Source: Pseudomonas sp. Au-Pse12 (GTDB taxonomy: Bacteria > Pseudomonadota > Gammaproteobacteria > Pseudomonadales > Pseudomonadaceae). Taken from it: DNA of 64,000 nucleotides. Under the pieces are notes generated by a model. The model was not told the DNA's origin. It worked only from the letters and a program-made list of their open reading frames with translations, and searched no databases. The DNA lies in assembly GCF_021341665.1 (NCBI RefSeq), contig NZ_JAJTTH010000003.1, forward strand, positions 124,001 to 188,000, in the 5' to 3' direction. The number at the start of each line of letters is the position of its first letter. Within the stretch, counting starts at the first letter, position 1. The position numbers and the translations under genes were made by a program. This document shows positions 16,441-25,142 of this stretch, one piece after another.

Positions 16441-17862
16441 TTATTTACGCGACGCAACTTTTCGCTCCCGAGGCTCCAGCGAGTCTCGTTCACGATCAAA
16501 GGCCAGATAGTATTTGTTCACGCTATTAACATAGCTGACCGCCCCCATGCCTACCTGCTCCATGGCGATGCGCTCCACCTGGAAGAACCACTGGTTGGGG
16601 TTGAGCCCTCGTCGCCGGGCTTCGCTGCGCATCCCTTGAACTCGCTCCGGCCCCATGTTGTAGGCCGCCAGCACAAACGCCATGCGTTCACGCTCATTGA
16701 GCTTGGGACTGGCGAAGAATTTGCGCCGGATCATCGCCAGATACTTGGCCCCGGCCTGTACATTGCTGTCCAGGGACTGGATGTTGCTGACGCCAACCCG
16801 CTGCGCTGCCGAAGGCGTGATCTGCATCAGCCCGGTAGGGCCGCTGCCACTTCTGGCACTGGGTTGCAAAGCCGACTCCTTGAAGGCCAGCGCCGCCAGA
16901 TTCAGCCAGTCCATGCCCTGCTCTCCCGCATGTTTCTGCAATACCGGGCGCAATTTTTCCAGGCGTTGACGGTCGGCCTGGGCCAGAGGGTAATGCACCT
17001 GATACTGGCGCCGGTAAATACGCAGGAACGCCACGTCCTGGTCCGCCGGAACCTTATAGGTCTTGAGGAAACGATCGATGCTCGCCCGCAACATGGATGC
17101 ATCGCGCCGGACAAACCAATGCTCCTCACCCGGCTCACTGATCTTCAACTGCTTATCGAAGCGCAACTTGGGCAGGATCTTGCTCCAGCGTTCGGCAATC
17201 GGCTGCTCGACAATCGTCAGATGGAAAATGCCGCCCTGAACCATTTCCAGCACATCCTCCACCGCCAGGCTGGGATCGACCCACTCCACCTTGATCGGCG
17301 CCAGCTTGTGCAAGGCCAGCTTCTGATTGATCTGGCTCACCGCATCCCCCGCCGCGCTGCCGGTGGCGAGGGTCAGCGTCTTGCCGGAAAGCTGTTCGAT
17401 CCGCGTATAACGGCGCTCGCCCTTGATCCCCACCAGCAGCAGAGGAACATTGCTGACGATCGGCTCACTGGAACTGACCGCATGTCCGGGTTGGGCTTCC
17501 AACAATTCACCAGGCGCCACCAGGTCGCCCTCGCCACGCTGCAGGGCGCCCAGCAATTGATCCTTGGCTTTGGGAATGATCTTCAGGCTGATTTCCTGAC
17601 CGTCCCTGGCATGGCCGTTCAGGTACTGCTCGAACGAGCGCAATCGATGGTATTCGGCACCAATGGCCTGCCCCTGGACTTCTCCAGAGCTATTGCGACT
17701 CTGGTTGACCAAAACCCGGAGCACCCGACTGCTACGGATCTCCGCCAGGTCGCGCACCTTTCCCGAAGCATGGACTTCCGGAGGCCCCGGCAAGCGCGCG
17801 GCTGCCGGCAACGGCAGCAGCAACGACAAGCACAGTGCAAGCAATATCGAGGATCGGGTCAT
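16441..17862 (-). CDS. mltF2: Membrane-bound lytic murein transglycosylase, MltF family (MltF2-like)
   Basis: A 473-residue envelope enzyme that cleaves the MurNAc-GlcNAc bond with formation of 1,6-anhydro ends. A signal peptide (MTRSSILLALCLSLLLPLPA) is followed by a periplasmic solute-binding-like domain (about 35-270, LRVLVNQSRNSSGEVQG, GELLEAQPGHAVSSSEPI), the regulatory module of MltF, and a C-terminal SLT lysozyme-like domain (about 310-460) with the catalytic Glu in ALAFKESALQPSARS, then GPTGLMQITPSAA and FVLAAYNMGPERV. The gene resembles P. aeruginosa PA2865 (MltF2). The ATG at 17862 has GGAGAACGG before it; the longer frame to 18009 is discarded because its first 49 residues have no signal-peptide character. 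Confidence 0.9.
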   Translation of the reverse strand: MTRSSILLALCLSLLLPLPAAARLPGPPEVHASGKVRDLAEIRSSRVLRVLVNQSRNSSGEVQGQAIGAEYHRLRSFEQYLNGHARDGQEISLKIIPKAKDQLLGALQRGEGDLVAPGELLEAQPGHAVSSSEPIVSNVPLLLVGIKGERRYTRIEQLSGKTLTLATGSAAGDAVSQINQKLALHKLAPIKVEWVDPSLAVEDVLEMVQGGIFHLTIVEQPIAERWSKILPKLRFDKQLKISEPGEEHWFVRRDASMLRASIDRFLKTYKVPADQDVAFLRIYRRQYQVHYPLAQADRQRLEKLRPVLQKHAGEQGMDWLNLAALAFKESALQPSARSGSGPTGLMQITPSAAQRVGVSNIQSLDSNVQAGAKYLAMIRRKFFASPKLNERERMAFVLAAYNMGPERVQGMRSEARRRGLNPNQWFFQVERIAMEQVGMGAVSYVNSVNKYYLAFDRERDSLEPRERKVASRK

Positions 17863-18097
17863 CCGTTCTCCGCAAAGAATACTGTTCAACCCTTCGTCGC
17901 TTTTTGAAGAATTGACTGCCAGAAACAGAGCGCCTTGAGCGCTGGCAAGCTGCGAAAGACCTGTGCAATGGCGCCGAAAAGCTTGGCCAGTACGTTGGTC
18001 CGACAGCAAAAGATAGCTTTAACTCGTTGTAGTTCTTGGTTTTTCTTATAAATCTACAGCTCTGATATGCTTTCCGGCCGCAGGCGGAGATAGCACC

Positions 18098-18904
18098 ATG
18101 CAACTCATCGATATCGGCGTCAACCTGACCAATCCCAGTTTTGCCGAAAAACACCAAGCCGTTCTCAATCGGGCTTATGAGGCTGGGGTCTGCCAGTTGG
18201 TGCTCACTGGAACCAGCGTCGAGGGCAGTGAGCAGGCCCTGGAGTTGTGCCAGCAGCTGGACGCCGAGGGACAGCGGCTGTTCGCTACCGCCGGCCTGCA
18301 TCCACATAGCTCCAGCGACTGGAATGCCGATAGCTCGCGGCGCTTGCGCACCTTGCTGGGCGAGCCACGGGTACGTGCCGTGGGCGAATGCGGCCTGGAC
18401 TTCAACCGCGACTTCTCCCCCCGCCCACAGCAGGAAAAGGTCCTGGAGGAACATCTGGCCCTGGCGGCGGAACTGCAACTGCCGGTGTTTCTCCACGAAC
18501 GCGATGCCAATCAGCGCCTGCTGGAGATCCTGCGCGACTTCCGTGACCGCTTGCCGGCCGCAGTGGTGCATTGCTTTACCGGCGAGCAAAAGGCGTTGTT
18601 CAGCTACCTCGACCTGGACCTGCACATCGGCATCACCGGCTGGATCTGCGACGAACGCCGGGGCACGCATCTGCACCCGTTGGTGCGTGAAATTCCCCGG
18701 GGGCGCCTGATGCTGGAAAGTGACGCGCCCTATCTGCTGCCACGCAGCTTGCGGCCAAAGCCGAAAAATGGCCGTAACGAACCGGCCTACCTGACCGAGG
18801 TCTTGCGGGAAGTAGCCTTGCACCGCGGTGAAACCCTGGAAGACCTGGCTAGCCACAGCACAGCCTGCTCTCGGGCATTCTTTCACTTGCCAGAGATTGC
18901 TTGA
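18098..18904 (+). CDS. tatD: TatD-family metal-dependent deoxyribonuclease
   Basis: A 268-residue TIM-barrel hydrolase. It starts [13 protein letters not shown] (the usual HxH of related TatD enzymes is replaced by I-G-V-N, as in E. coli TatD), and contains [50 protein letters not shown] and [12 protein letters not shown]. TatD proteins act as 3'-5' exonucleases or DNases in DNA repair and degradation. GGAGATAGC precedes the ATG. The gene is followed 85 bases later by the chemoreceptor. Confidence 0.93.
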   Translation: MQLIDIGVNLTNPSFAEKHQAVLNRAYEAGVCQLVLTGTSVEGSEQALELCQQLDAEGQRLFATAGLHPHSSSDWNADSSRRLRTLLGEPRVRAVGECGLDFNRDFSPRPQQEKVLEEHLALAAELQLPVFLHERDANQRLLEILRDFRDRLPAAVVHCFTGEQKALFSYLDLDLHIGITGWICDERRGTHLHPLVREIPRGRLMLESDAPYLLPRSLRPKPKNGRNEPAYLTEVLREVALHRGETLEDLASHSTACSRAFFHLPEIA

Positions 18905-18989
18905 CCCATATCAAGATTTATCTGAGCTCGTAGCGGCACAATAATGGCACCTTGCCAATACTGTTTCGCTCAATCAGAGAAGACCTTCT

Positions 18990-20471
18990 ATGGGTGCCTG
19001 GCTTAGCAACATCTCGCTGAAATACAAATTCTGGGCGGTCAATGCAGTCGCCTTCGTCACCACCTTGTTATTAGTGTTGTACGCCGTGCAGCTGGAGCAA
19101 CAGGCTCGCAGCCAGAGCGCGCACGCAGCGGCTCAGGCCGAGGCACGCCTGCTCAGTGCCTGGCCCGCCGGGCAGAAACTGCCCAGCGCAGAACACCTGC
19201 TGTACTTCACCCAGGGGCAGACTCCGAGCCTCAACGAGCAGGCATTGCCCGAGCTGAGCGGCGCCAATGGCTGGGTCGAGATCAATCACATGCCGTTGTT
19301 CGGCGAAAATCCGCTGCTGGGCGCCGACGTCCTCCAGCGCGCCGACGGTCAACAGGTTGCCGTGCTTGCCTATGCCCCGAGCCTGGCCCAGGTCTTCAGT
19401 GATCGCTTCACCAACTACGCCGTCGCGGTGTTCATTCTGATGTTCGCCATGCTCTGCGCCTCGCAGTTGCTGATCCGTTTTCTTCTCAGCCAGCTCAACA
19501 CCCTCAAGGACGTCATGCTGCACGTGGAGAAAACCGGCGACCTGTCGGCCCGTGTACCGCTCTCCTGCAAGGACGAGGTCGGCCAGATGGCCAGCGCCTT
19601 CAACGCCATGCAGGCCGGATACCAGCGAGTGGTGAACACGGTGGCCAACACCGCCCGGCAATTGGACCAGGGGGCCGCGCGCCTGGCCTCGAGCATGAAC
19701 GATGTCCGCCACGGCATGCTCGGCCAGCAGAGCGAAACCGACCAGGCCGCCACCGCCATCAACGAAATGTCCGCCACCGTCTACCACATCGCCCAGCACG
19801 CCGGAGCCACCCGGGATCTGTCGCAAACCGCCGACACCCTGGCCGGCACCGGTCATGAAGTGGTGGGCCGGGTGCAGAAATCCATCGCCGGGCTTTCCAA
19901 TGGCGTGCAACAAACCGCCGAGATGATTCAAAAGCTCGCCGAGGACAGCCAGAAGATCAACGGCGTGGTCAACGTTATCCACAGCATCGCCGAGCAAACC
20001 AACCTGCTGGCGCTCAACGCCGCTATCGAAGCCGCCCGGGCTGGCGAAATGGGCCGCGGCTTTGCCGTGGTCGCGGACGAAGTGCGCAACCTGGCCAAGC
20101 GTGTGCAGACCTCCACCGACGAGATCACCAGCATGGTCTCGGCCCTGCAGGCCGGCACGCGCGATGCCGTGGATTTCATGCAGGAAAGCTCGTTCAAGGC
20201 CGACGACTGCGTGCAGCAGGCTCAAGAAGCCGGAGCCGCATTGGCGGAAATCACCGGGGCCGTGGCGCAGATGCGTGAAAGCAATACGCAGATTGCCGTC
20301 GCGGCTGAACAGCAGAGCCAGGTAGCGGAAGAAATGAACCGGGCGGTGGTCAGCATCCGCGATGTCACGGAAAACACCGTGCAGCAAACCGTTGCGTCCG
20401 CCACTACCAGCAGTGAACTGGCGACCCTGGCCGGCGAACTGAGCAAAGCCATCGGCCAGTTGAAACTCTGA
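18990..20471 (+). CDS. Methyl-accepting chemotaxis protein
   Basis: A 493-residue transmembrane chemoreceptor. Membrane helix 1 is at about 15-33, a short periplasmic sensor of about 110 residues follows (34-142), membrane helix 2 is at about 143-161, a HAMP domain at about 163-215, then the cytoplasmic signalling coiled coil. The conserved hairpin tip [20 protein letters not shown] and [14 protein letters not shown] are intact. No C-terminal CheR-binding pentapeptide is seen (ends GQLKL). The ligand is unknown; the sensor is too small for a double-Cache domain. Confidence 0.95.
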   Translation: MGAWLSNISLKYKFWAVNAVAFVTTLLLVLYAVQLEQQARSQSAHAAAQAEARLLSAWPAGQKLPSAEHLLYFTQGQTPSLNEQALPELSGANGWVEINHMPLFGENPLLGADVLQRADGQQVAVLAYAPSLAQVFSDRFTNYAVAVFILMFAMLCASQLLIRFLLSQLNTLKDVMLHVEKTGDLSARVPLSCKDEVGQMASAFNAMQAGYQRVVNTVANTARQLDQGAARLASSMNDVRHGMLGQQSETDQAATAINEMSATVYHIAQHAGATRDLSQTADTLAGTGHEVVGRVQKSIAGLSNGVQQTAEMIQKLAEDSQKINGVVNVIHSIAEQTNLLALNAAIEAARAGEMGRGFAVVADEVRNLAKRVQTSTDEITSMVSALQAGTRDAVDFMQESSFKADDCVQQAQEAGAALAEITGAVAQMRESNTQIAVAAEQQSQVAEEMNRAVVSIRDVTENTVQQTVASATTSSELATLAGELSKAIGQLKL

Positions 20472-20602
20472 CCCGACGCGAGCCCCTTTTCCCCCGAGCC
20501 AAAACCGCTGGCTATCAGGCCGATAGCCAGCCTTGATTCGCCGACACCCCGCCTGCGCCCTATTCTTGGTTCATGAGTTTTCAAGAACTGAGGATGATCA
20601 TC

Positions 20603-20965
20603 ATGGGCAAACGTCACCCCAACCTCCCCGCCTGGCAATGGCGCGTCTACCCGCAGAACCATCAGCATCCGGCCAACCTGGTGTTGCACCTGATCGCCGT
20701 GCCGCTGTTCATCATCGCCTTCCTGCTGATCGTATCGGGAGTGTTTTCCTTGAGTTTCCTGAGCCTGGCCATTGGCGTGGTCGGCCTCCTCGCGGCCCTG
20801 GGCCTGCAACGTCATGGCCACAGCCTGGAGGCGCAAGCCTCCGAGCCGTTCAGTGATCGCAAAGATGCCGTGCAACGGCTGCTGGTGGAGCAGTTCGTGA
20901 CCTTCCCGCGCTTTGTCCTGAGCGGTGCCTGGTGGCGTGCCTGGTTGCAGCGCCACCGGCACTGA
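20603..20965 (+). CDS. Mpo1-like (DUF962) membrane protein
   Basis: A 120-residue protein with the family signature YPQNHQHPANLVLHLIAVPL (His-rich H-x-H-P-x-N and H-x3-VPL) and two hydrophobic segments (about 32-50 and 53-70). The yeast relative Mpo1 is a 2-hydroxy fatty acid dioxygenase in which such histidines bind iron; whether this applies here is inference. GAGG 9 bases upstream supports the ATG at 20603; another in-frame ATG at 20573 has no ribosome binding site. It converges on the thioesterase gene with a 4-base gap. Confidence 0.75.
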   Translation: MGKRHPNLPAWQWRVYPQNHQHPANLVLHLIAVPLFIIAFLLIVSGVFSLSFLSLAIGVVGLLAALGLQRHGHSLEAQASEPFSDRKDAVQRLLVEQFVTFPRFVLSGAWWRAWLQRHRH

Positions 20966-20969
20966 GGGC

Positions 20970-21767
20970 TCAAGCGAAAATGGTCACGGTCTGCCGGCTG
21001 AGGGCAATCAACTGACCTTCGGCATTCCACAGGGCCGCCGCGGCGTGGCCATAACCGTCGCGCGCATGTTCGATTTCGACCCGGTACTTGCACCAGTCCA
21101 GGGTGCTCAACTCCAGCAGTGGCTGGACGAACTCGATGGTCCAGGTCAGGGTGCTGCCAGCGGCGGGCTTGGTCAAATGCGGTAACAGCGCCGGCGGCCA
21201 GGCGTCCACCAGCGCGAGGATATGCGCTTCGGTGACGGGTTCCTCCTTCACATCCCCGCGCAAACGTACCCAGCCGCCCATCTCACGGGAGCGGTTACCG
21301 GTAAATGGCAAACCGCCAACGCTCCAGCGCATCGCCAGATGACGCATGAACTCCGGCGTCACGCCCTTGATGTAAGGCAGCTCCTGGCAATCATCCCAAT
21401 GCTTCATTTCAGGCGCGGGCTCGGCTTCCACGCTGACGGACGACTCACGGGAAGCACCAAAACTGCCCTGAACCAGAGTCACCACCTGACCTTCCTGCAT
21501 GACCCGTCCCAACACCTGGCTGACGGCCTTGCCTTCACGCAGTACATCCACCTCGAAACTGACCGGCACATCAGGCGCCACCGGACCGACAAAGGTAATC
21601 GCCAGGGAACGCACCGGGCGCTCGGCCGGGACCTTGGCGCGCATCGCTTCATACTGCAGGGCCACCACCAGGCCACCGAAACTGGCGCGCCCCTGAGCCC
21701 ACTCCGGCGCAATGGTCAACGCCTGGGGCTGGCTGCGAACAGCTTCGAGTAGATCGTAGAAACGCAT
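20970..21767 (-). CDS. Acyl-CoA thioesterase family protein (double hotdog)
   Basis: A 265-residue protein of the TesB-like/acyl-CoA thioesterase group. It has an N-terminal hotdog domain (RASFGGLVVALQYEAMRA, RSLAITFVGPVAPDVPV) and a C-terminal hotdog domain (DAWPPALLPHLTKPAAGSTLTWTIEF, WNAEGQLIALSRQTVTIF). It should hydrolyse acyl-CoA thioesters; chain length cannot be inferred. The next gene upstream on the same side is on the plus strand or more than 100 bases away, so it is probably monocistronic. Confidence 0.88.
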   Translation of the reverse strand: MRFYDLLEAVRSQPQALTIAPEWAQGRASFGGLVVALQYEAMRAKVPAERPVRSLAITFVGPVAPDVPVSFEVDVLREGKAVSQVLGRVMQEGQVVTLVQGSFGASRESSVSVEAEPAPEMKHWDDCQELPYIKGVTPEFMRHLAMRWSVGGLPFTGNRSREMGGWVRLRGDVKEEPVTEAHILALVDAWPPALLPHLTKPAAGSTLTWTIEFVQPLLELSTLDWCKYRVEIEHARDGYGHAAAALWNAEGQLIALSRQTVTIFA

Positions 21768-21875
21768 GAAAACCTCGGGGGCAAAAAAAGGACTGAGGGA
21801 TCTTAACCAGCGTCGCAGAGCCGCACAGCCATTATTCCGGCCAAAGCAGCGGACAGATAAGCCGCCCGACAGTCC

Positions 21876-22643
21876 TCAGCGCTGGAAGCAATCACGATGC
21901 AGTTGCTCCAGCACCTGATCGGAACGGGCCTCGGCCTGGAGCATGGTCCTGCGCCAGATCGCGACACAGGGCAGCAAATCCAGTTGTTGCTCAGCCTGTG
22001 CCAGCCACTGCCAGCAATCATGCCAATCGCCCAGGGCGCTCTGAGCGGCCTTGAGGCGTTTCATGGCCTGAGAGGGCAACCGGTCCAGTTCGGGATAGGC
22101 GTCCGCGGCGTAGCGCACCCGCTTGATCAGCAGGCGCAGGCGATGGCGGTCGTGAGTGGGGTCCAGCAAGGCTTCGCCCAGGGCTTTCCACTGTTTGCCC
22201 AAGCGCTTTTCAATCCGCCCGCGCAGACCACGCAGCAGGCCCTGGCGCTGGGAGGCCCGCAAGAATCGGGGAAAAGCATCCAGCACCAGAAACAGCTGGG
22301 CCAGCTCGGCTCCAGCGGCCACCGCCGAATGCTCATGGCGCAATTGTGCGGTGCGACGGTCAGCAGCAGCGTGCTGGCCATGCTGATGCAGATAAGCCGC
22401 CAGCACTTCACGATCACGAATCGGTGTTGTCAGCCGCCCCACTTCACTGGCCGCGGCCTCCAGCTGCTCGACCCCGGGCAGGCCACGCAAAGGGCGCAGC
22501 AGGCTGCGCAGACGCCGCACGTTAATACGCAGATCATGCAGGGCTTCGGCATCCGTGGCAGCCGCCAAGCGCGCCTGACAAGCCAGCAAACTCACTTCCA
22601 GGCCCAGGACCTGAGCCACCAAACGATCGACCAAGGCAGACAT
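21876..22643 (-). CDS. CHAD-domain protein
   Basis: A 255-residue all-helical protein with two CHAD repeats. Hallmarks are ALHDLRINVRRLRSLLRPLRG and, in the second half, THDRHRLRLLIKRVRYAADAYPEL; conserved His and many Arg/Lys face one side. CHAD domains bind inorganic polyphosphate, and several localise to polyphosphate granules. GGGGAAGCC precedes the ATG at 22643; the longer frame to 22667 is less supported. No CYTH partner domain is fused or nearby. Confidence 0.9.
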   Translation of the reverse strand: MSALVDRLVAQVLGLEVSLLACQARLAAATDAEALHDLRINVRRLRSLLRPLRGLPGVEQLEAAASEVGRLTTPIRDREVLAAYLHQHGQHAAADRRTAQLRHEHSAVAAGAELAQLFLVLDAFPRFLRASQRQGLLRGLRGRIEKRLGKQWKALGEALLDPTHDRHRLRLLIKRVRYAADAYPELDRLPSQAMKRLKAAQSALGDWHDCWQWLAQAEQQLDLLPCVAIWRRTMLQAEARSDQVLEQLHRDCFQR

Positions 22644-22785
22644 CAAGGCTTCCCCAACGCGACTCAAAAGCCTGACTTCGGCTTATTCAATTCAAGAATG
22701 GCACCGCGCACCTGAGACCGGCATTGCGCCAGGTCATTCAGGTTCGCGGTGATGATTGCCGGTTCAGCTTAGCGGCTGTCGCAGC

Positions 22786-23064
22786 TTAGCGCCCGGCGCG
22801 GGATTCACGAATGTAGAAGCGCGCCTTCTCGGCCTTGTGGGTGCAGCCCTCAAAGGCTTCGAATTGCTGCTGGGTCTTGGCACCGGTCAGCAGCGACAGC
22901 GCCTTGGAGTAGCTCACGGTGCCGGCGAAACCTTCGGCCTTGGCCAGGTCCAGCTCGTGCCAGGCGGCGTCCAACTGAGTGCCGCAGCTGTCACGGTAGG
23001 CAGTCTTGCCTGCGCAACCGGTCAATACCAACGCAATCAGGGGCAAGCAGATCCAGGCTTTCAT
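22786..23064 (-). CDS. Small lipoprotein, function unknown
   Basis: A 92-residue protein with a lipoprotein signal (MKAWICLPLIALVLTGCAG, lipobox LTGC, Cys17). The mature part is helical (QLDAAWHELDLAKAEGF, YSKALSLLTGAKTQQQFEAFEGC) with a few cysteines. It is likely an outer-membrane or periplasmic anchored protein. GAGGTGTCTTTG precedes the ATG. No neighbour clarifies its function. Confidence 0.8.
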   Translation of the reverse strand: MKAWICLPLIALVLTGCAGKTAYRDSCGTQLDAAWHELDLAKAEGFAGTVSYSKALSLLTGAKTQQQFEAFEGCTHKAEKARFYIRESRAGR

Positions 23065-23284
23065 CAAAGACACCTCAAGATAGGGAAAACAGTCGTACAG
23101 GTTAAGACGATGGCTACGGGGAAAAGTGCCAAACACACCCTTGGGAAAATATAGCCGCAGGAGCATAGCCGTGCGGCTCGATACGCTCTAGGAGAAAACC
23201 GCAAACGCCCCGGGCCGCATCAGCAATTGAACCGCGGGGCGCTATGGGTGCATTGTTGCAGCCTGTTTGCCGAAGGGACGAATC

Positions 23285-24319
23285 ATGAATAAACGTGTCG
23301 CATTGGTCCTGGGGTCGGGGGGCGCTCGCGGTTACGCCCATATCGGCGTCATCGAGGAAATCGAAAAACGCGGTTATGACATCGCCTGCATCGCCGGCTG
23401 CTCGATGGGCGCGGTGGTCGGTGGCATTTACGCCGCCGGCAAGCTCGCCGAGTACCGGGAGTGGATCGAAAGCCTGGATTACCTCGACGTGCTGCGCCTG
23501 GTGGACGTGAGCTTTCGCCTGGGGGCGATTCGCGGCGAGAAGGTCTTCGGCCAGATTCGCAAGATCGTCGGTGAAGTGAACATCGAAGACCTGCGCATTC
23601 CCTACACGGCCGTGGCCACCGACCTGACCAATCAACAGGAAATCTGGTTTCAGGAAGGCTGCCTGCACCAGGCCATGCGTGCCTCCGCCGCGATCCCCAG
23701 CCTGTTCACCCCGGTGATGCAGGGCAACCGCATGCTGGTGGACGGCGGCCTGCTCAACCCGCTGCCGATCGTTCCCGTGGTTTCCAGCCATTGCGACCTG
23801 ATCATCGCGGTCAACCTCAACTCGACCAACCAGCGCCATTACCAGTTGCCCGTGATCCAGCGCCCACCGGCGTTCAAAAGCCGCTTCGACAGCCTGATCA
23901 ATTCCCTGGGCTCGCACCTGCCGTTTCGCCGCAAACAGGCCGAGCAACTGCTGTTGCTCGAACAGGAAGCCTTCAAGAGCGAAGCGGCAGAGATCAACCC
24001 CTGGGTCGAGGGCGCCGAACCGGAAGCCCAGCAACCCGCCGCGGCGCCGGAAAGCGACGGTGCGCCGAAGTCCGCCAGCGGCTCGTTCGTCATTGATAAC
24101 GTCGGCCCGGCCTCCCTGCTGGACCTGGTGAACCAGAGCTTCGAGGTCATGCAAACGTCCCTGGCCCAGTACAAGATCGCCGGCTACCCGCCGGACGTCC
24201 TGATCAACGTGCCCAAGCGCGTCTGCCGCTTCTTCGAGTTCTACAAGGCACCGGAGCTGATCGCCCTGGGCCGTGAGATTGCCAGCGACACCCTGGACCG
24301 CTACGAGCAGGAGCAATAG
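23285..24319 (+). CDS. Patatin-like phospholipase (RssA type)
   Basis: A 344-residue serine esterase. The N-terminal patatin domain has the oxyanion loop LGSGGARGYAHIG, the nucleophile motif GCSMG (Ser about residue 41) and the catalytic Asp in VDGGLLNPLPI. The C-terminal part is divergent and includes a Pro/Ala-rich low-complexity linker (EPEAQQPAAAPESDGAPKSA). Family members hydrolyse phospholipids or neutral lipids. AAGGGACGAATC precedes the ATG at 23285; the TTG six codons upstream is not needed. It converges on kdpE. Confidence 0.92.
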   Translation: MNKRVALVLGSGGARGYAHIGVIEEIEKRGYDIACIAGCSMGAVVGGIYAAGKLAEYREWIESLDYLDVLRLVDVSFRLGAIRGEKVFGQIRKIVGEVNIEDLRIPYTAVATDLTNQQEIWFQEGCLHQAMRASAAIPSLFTPVMQGNRMLVDGGLLNPLPIVPVVSSHCDLIIAVNLNSTNQRHYQLPVIQRPPAFKSRFDSLINSLGSHLPFRRKQAEQLLLLEQEAFKSEAAEINPWVEGAEPEAQQPAAAPESDGAPKSASGSFVIDNVGPASLLDLVNQSFEVMQTSLAQYKIAGYPPDVLINVPKRVCRFFEFYKAPELIALGREIASDTLDRYEQEQ

Positions 24320-24346
24320 CGACCCGCTCGCCACGGGCCGCAAGGT

Positions 24347-25042
24347 TCAGGGCTCGCTACCCAGCAGGCGGTAGCCGACCCCCGCTTCGGTGACGATGAA
24401 GCGCGGCCGGGTCGGATCGTCCGCCAACTTCTGGCGCAGGTGCCCAACCACGATCCGCAGGTAGTGACTGTCCTCGGTGTGGGTCGGGCCCCAGATATCC
24501 TTGAGCAACTGCTGCTGGGTGATTACCCGTCCCGGGTGCCGAGCCAGTTGCGCCAGCACCGCATACTCCTTGCGAGTCAGAGCCACCTCGGCCCCCTCCA
24601 GCAGCACCCGGCGATACGCCAGGTCGACCGTCAGCGGCCCCACCTGCAAGGCGGCTTCCTGCACCTCCCCGGTCGGCGCCTGGCGCAACAGGGCGCGGAT
24701 TCGCGCCAGGAACTCCTGGATACCGAAAGGCTTGGTCACGTAGTCGTTGGCGCCACCGTCCAAGGCTTCGACTTTCTGCACCTCGCTGGCGCGCACCGAG
24801 AGCACCAACACTGGCACCGCCGACCATTCGCGAAACTCGCGCAGCACCTGCTGGCCGTCCATGTCGGGCAACCCCAGGTCGAGCACCAGCAGGTCGGGCT
24901 TGTTCAGGGCGGCCTGGGCCAGGCCCTCGGTGCCGGTTCCGGCTTCAATCACTTTGTATCCCTGGGACGCCAGGCTGATGCGCAGGAACTTGCGGATCTG
25001 CGGCTCGTCGTCGATGACCAGGATGGTCGCGGTCTGGCTCAT
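24347..25042 (-). CDS. kdpE: KdpE, OmpR-type response regulator of potassium uptake
   Basis: A 231-residue regulator that activates kdpFABC when phosphorylated by KdpD. The receiver has the acidic residues in VIDDEPQIRKFL, the phospho-acceptor Asp in LLVLDLGLPDMDG, and Lys in VTKPFG. The OmpR-type winged helix reads ALTRKEYAVLAQLARHPGRVI, KDIWGPTHTEDSHYLRIVVGHLRQKL. It lies about 100 bases after the kdpD stop; this gap is longer than the usual tight coupling. Confidence 0.96.
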   Translation of the reverse strand: MSQTATILVIDDEPQIRKFLRISLASQGYKVIEAGTGTEGLAQAALNKPDLLVLDLGLPDMDGQQVLREFREWSAVPVLVLSVRASEVQKVEALDGGANDYVTKPFGIQEFLARIRALLRQAPTGEVQEAALQVGPLTVDLAYRRVLLEGAEVALTRKEYAVLAQLARHPGRVITQQQLLKDIWGPTHTEDSHYLRIVVGHLRQKLADDPTRPRFIVTEAGVGYRLLGSEP

Positions 25043-25142
25043 GGTTTCAGTTCAAGACAAATTAAAAGACAAAAGCGTAGCGCAAGGCATGCCGCATCCG
25101 TGTGGCGTCGACGCGGCAAGGTACACCGCGTTCTACAGGTAT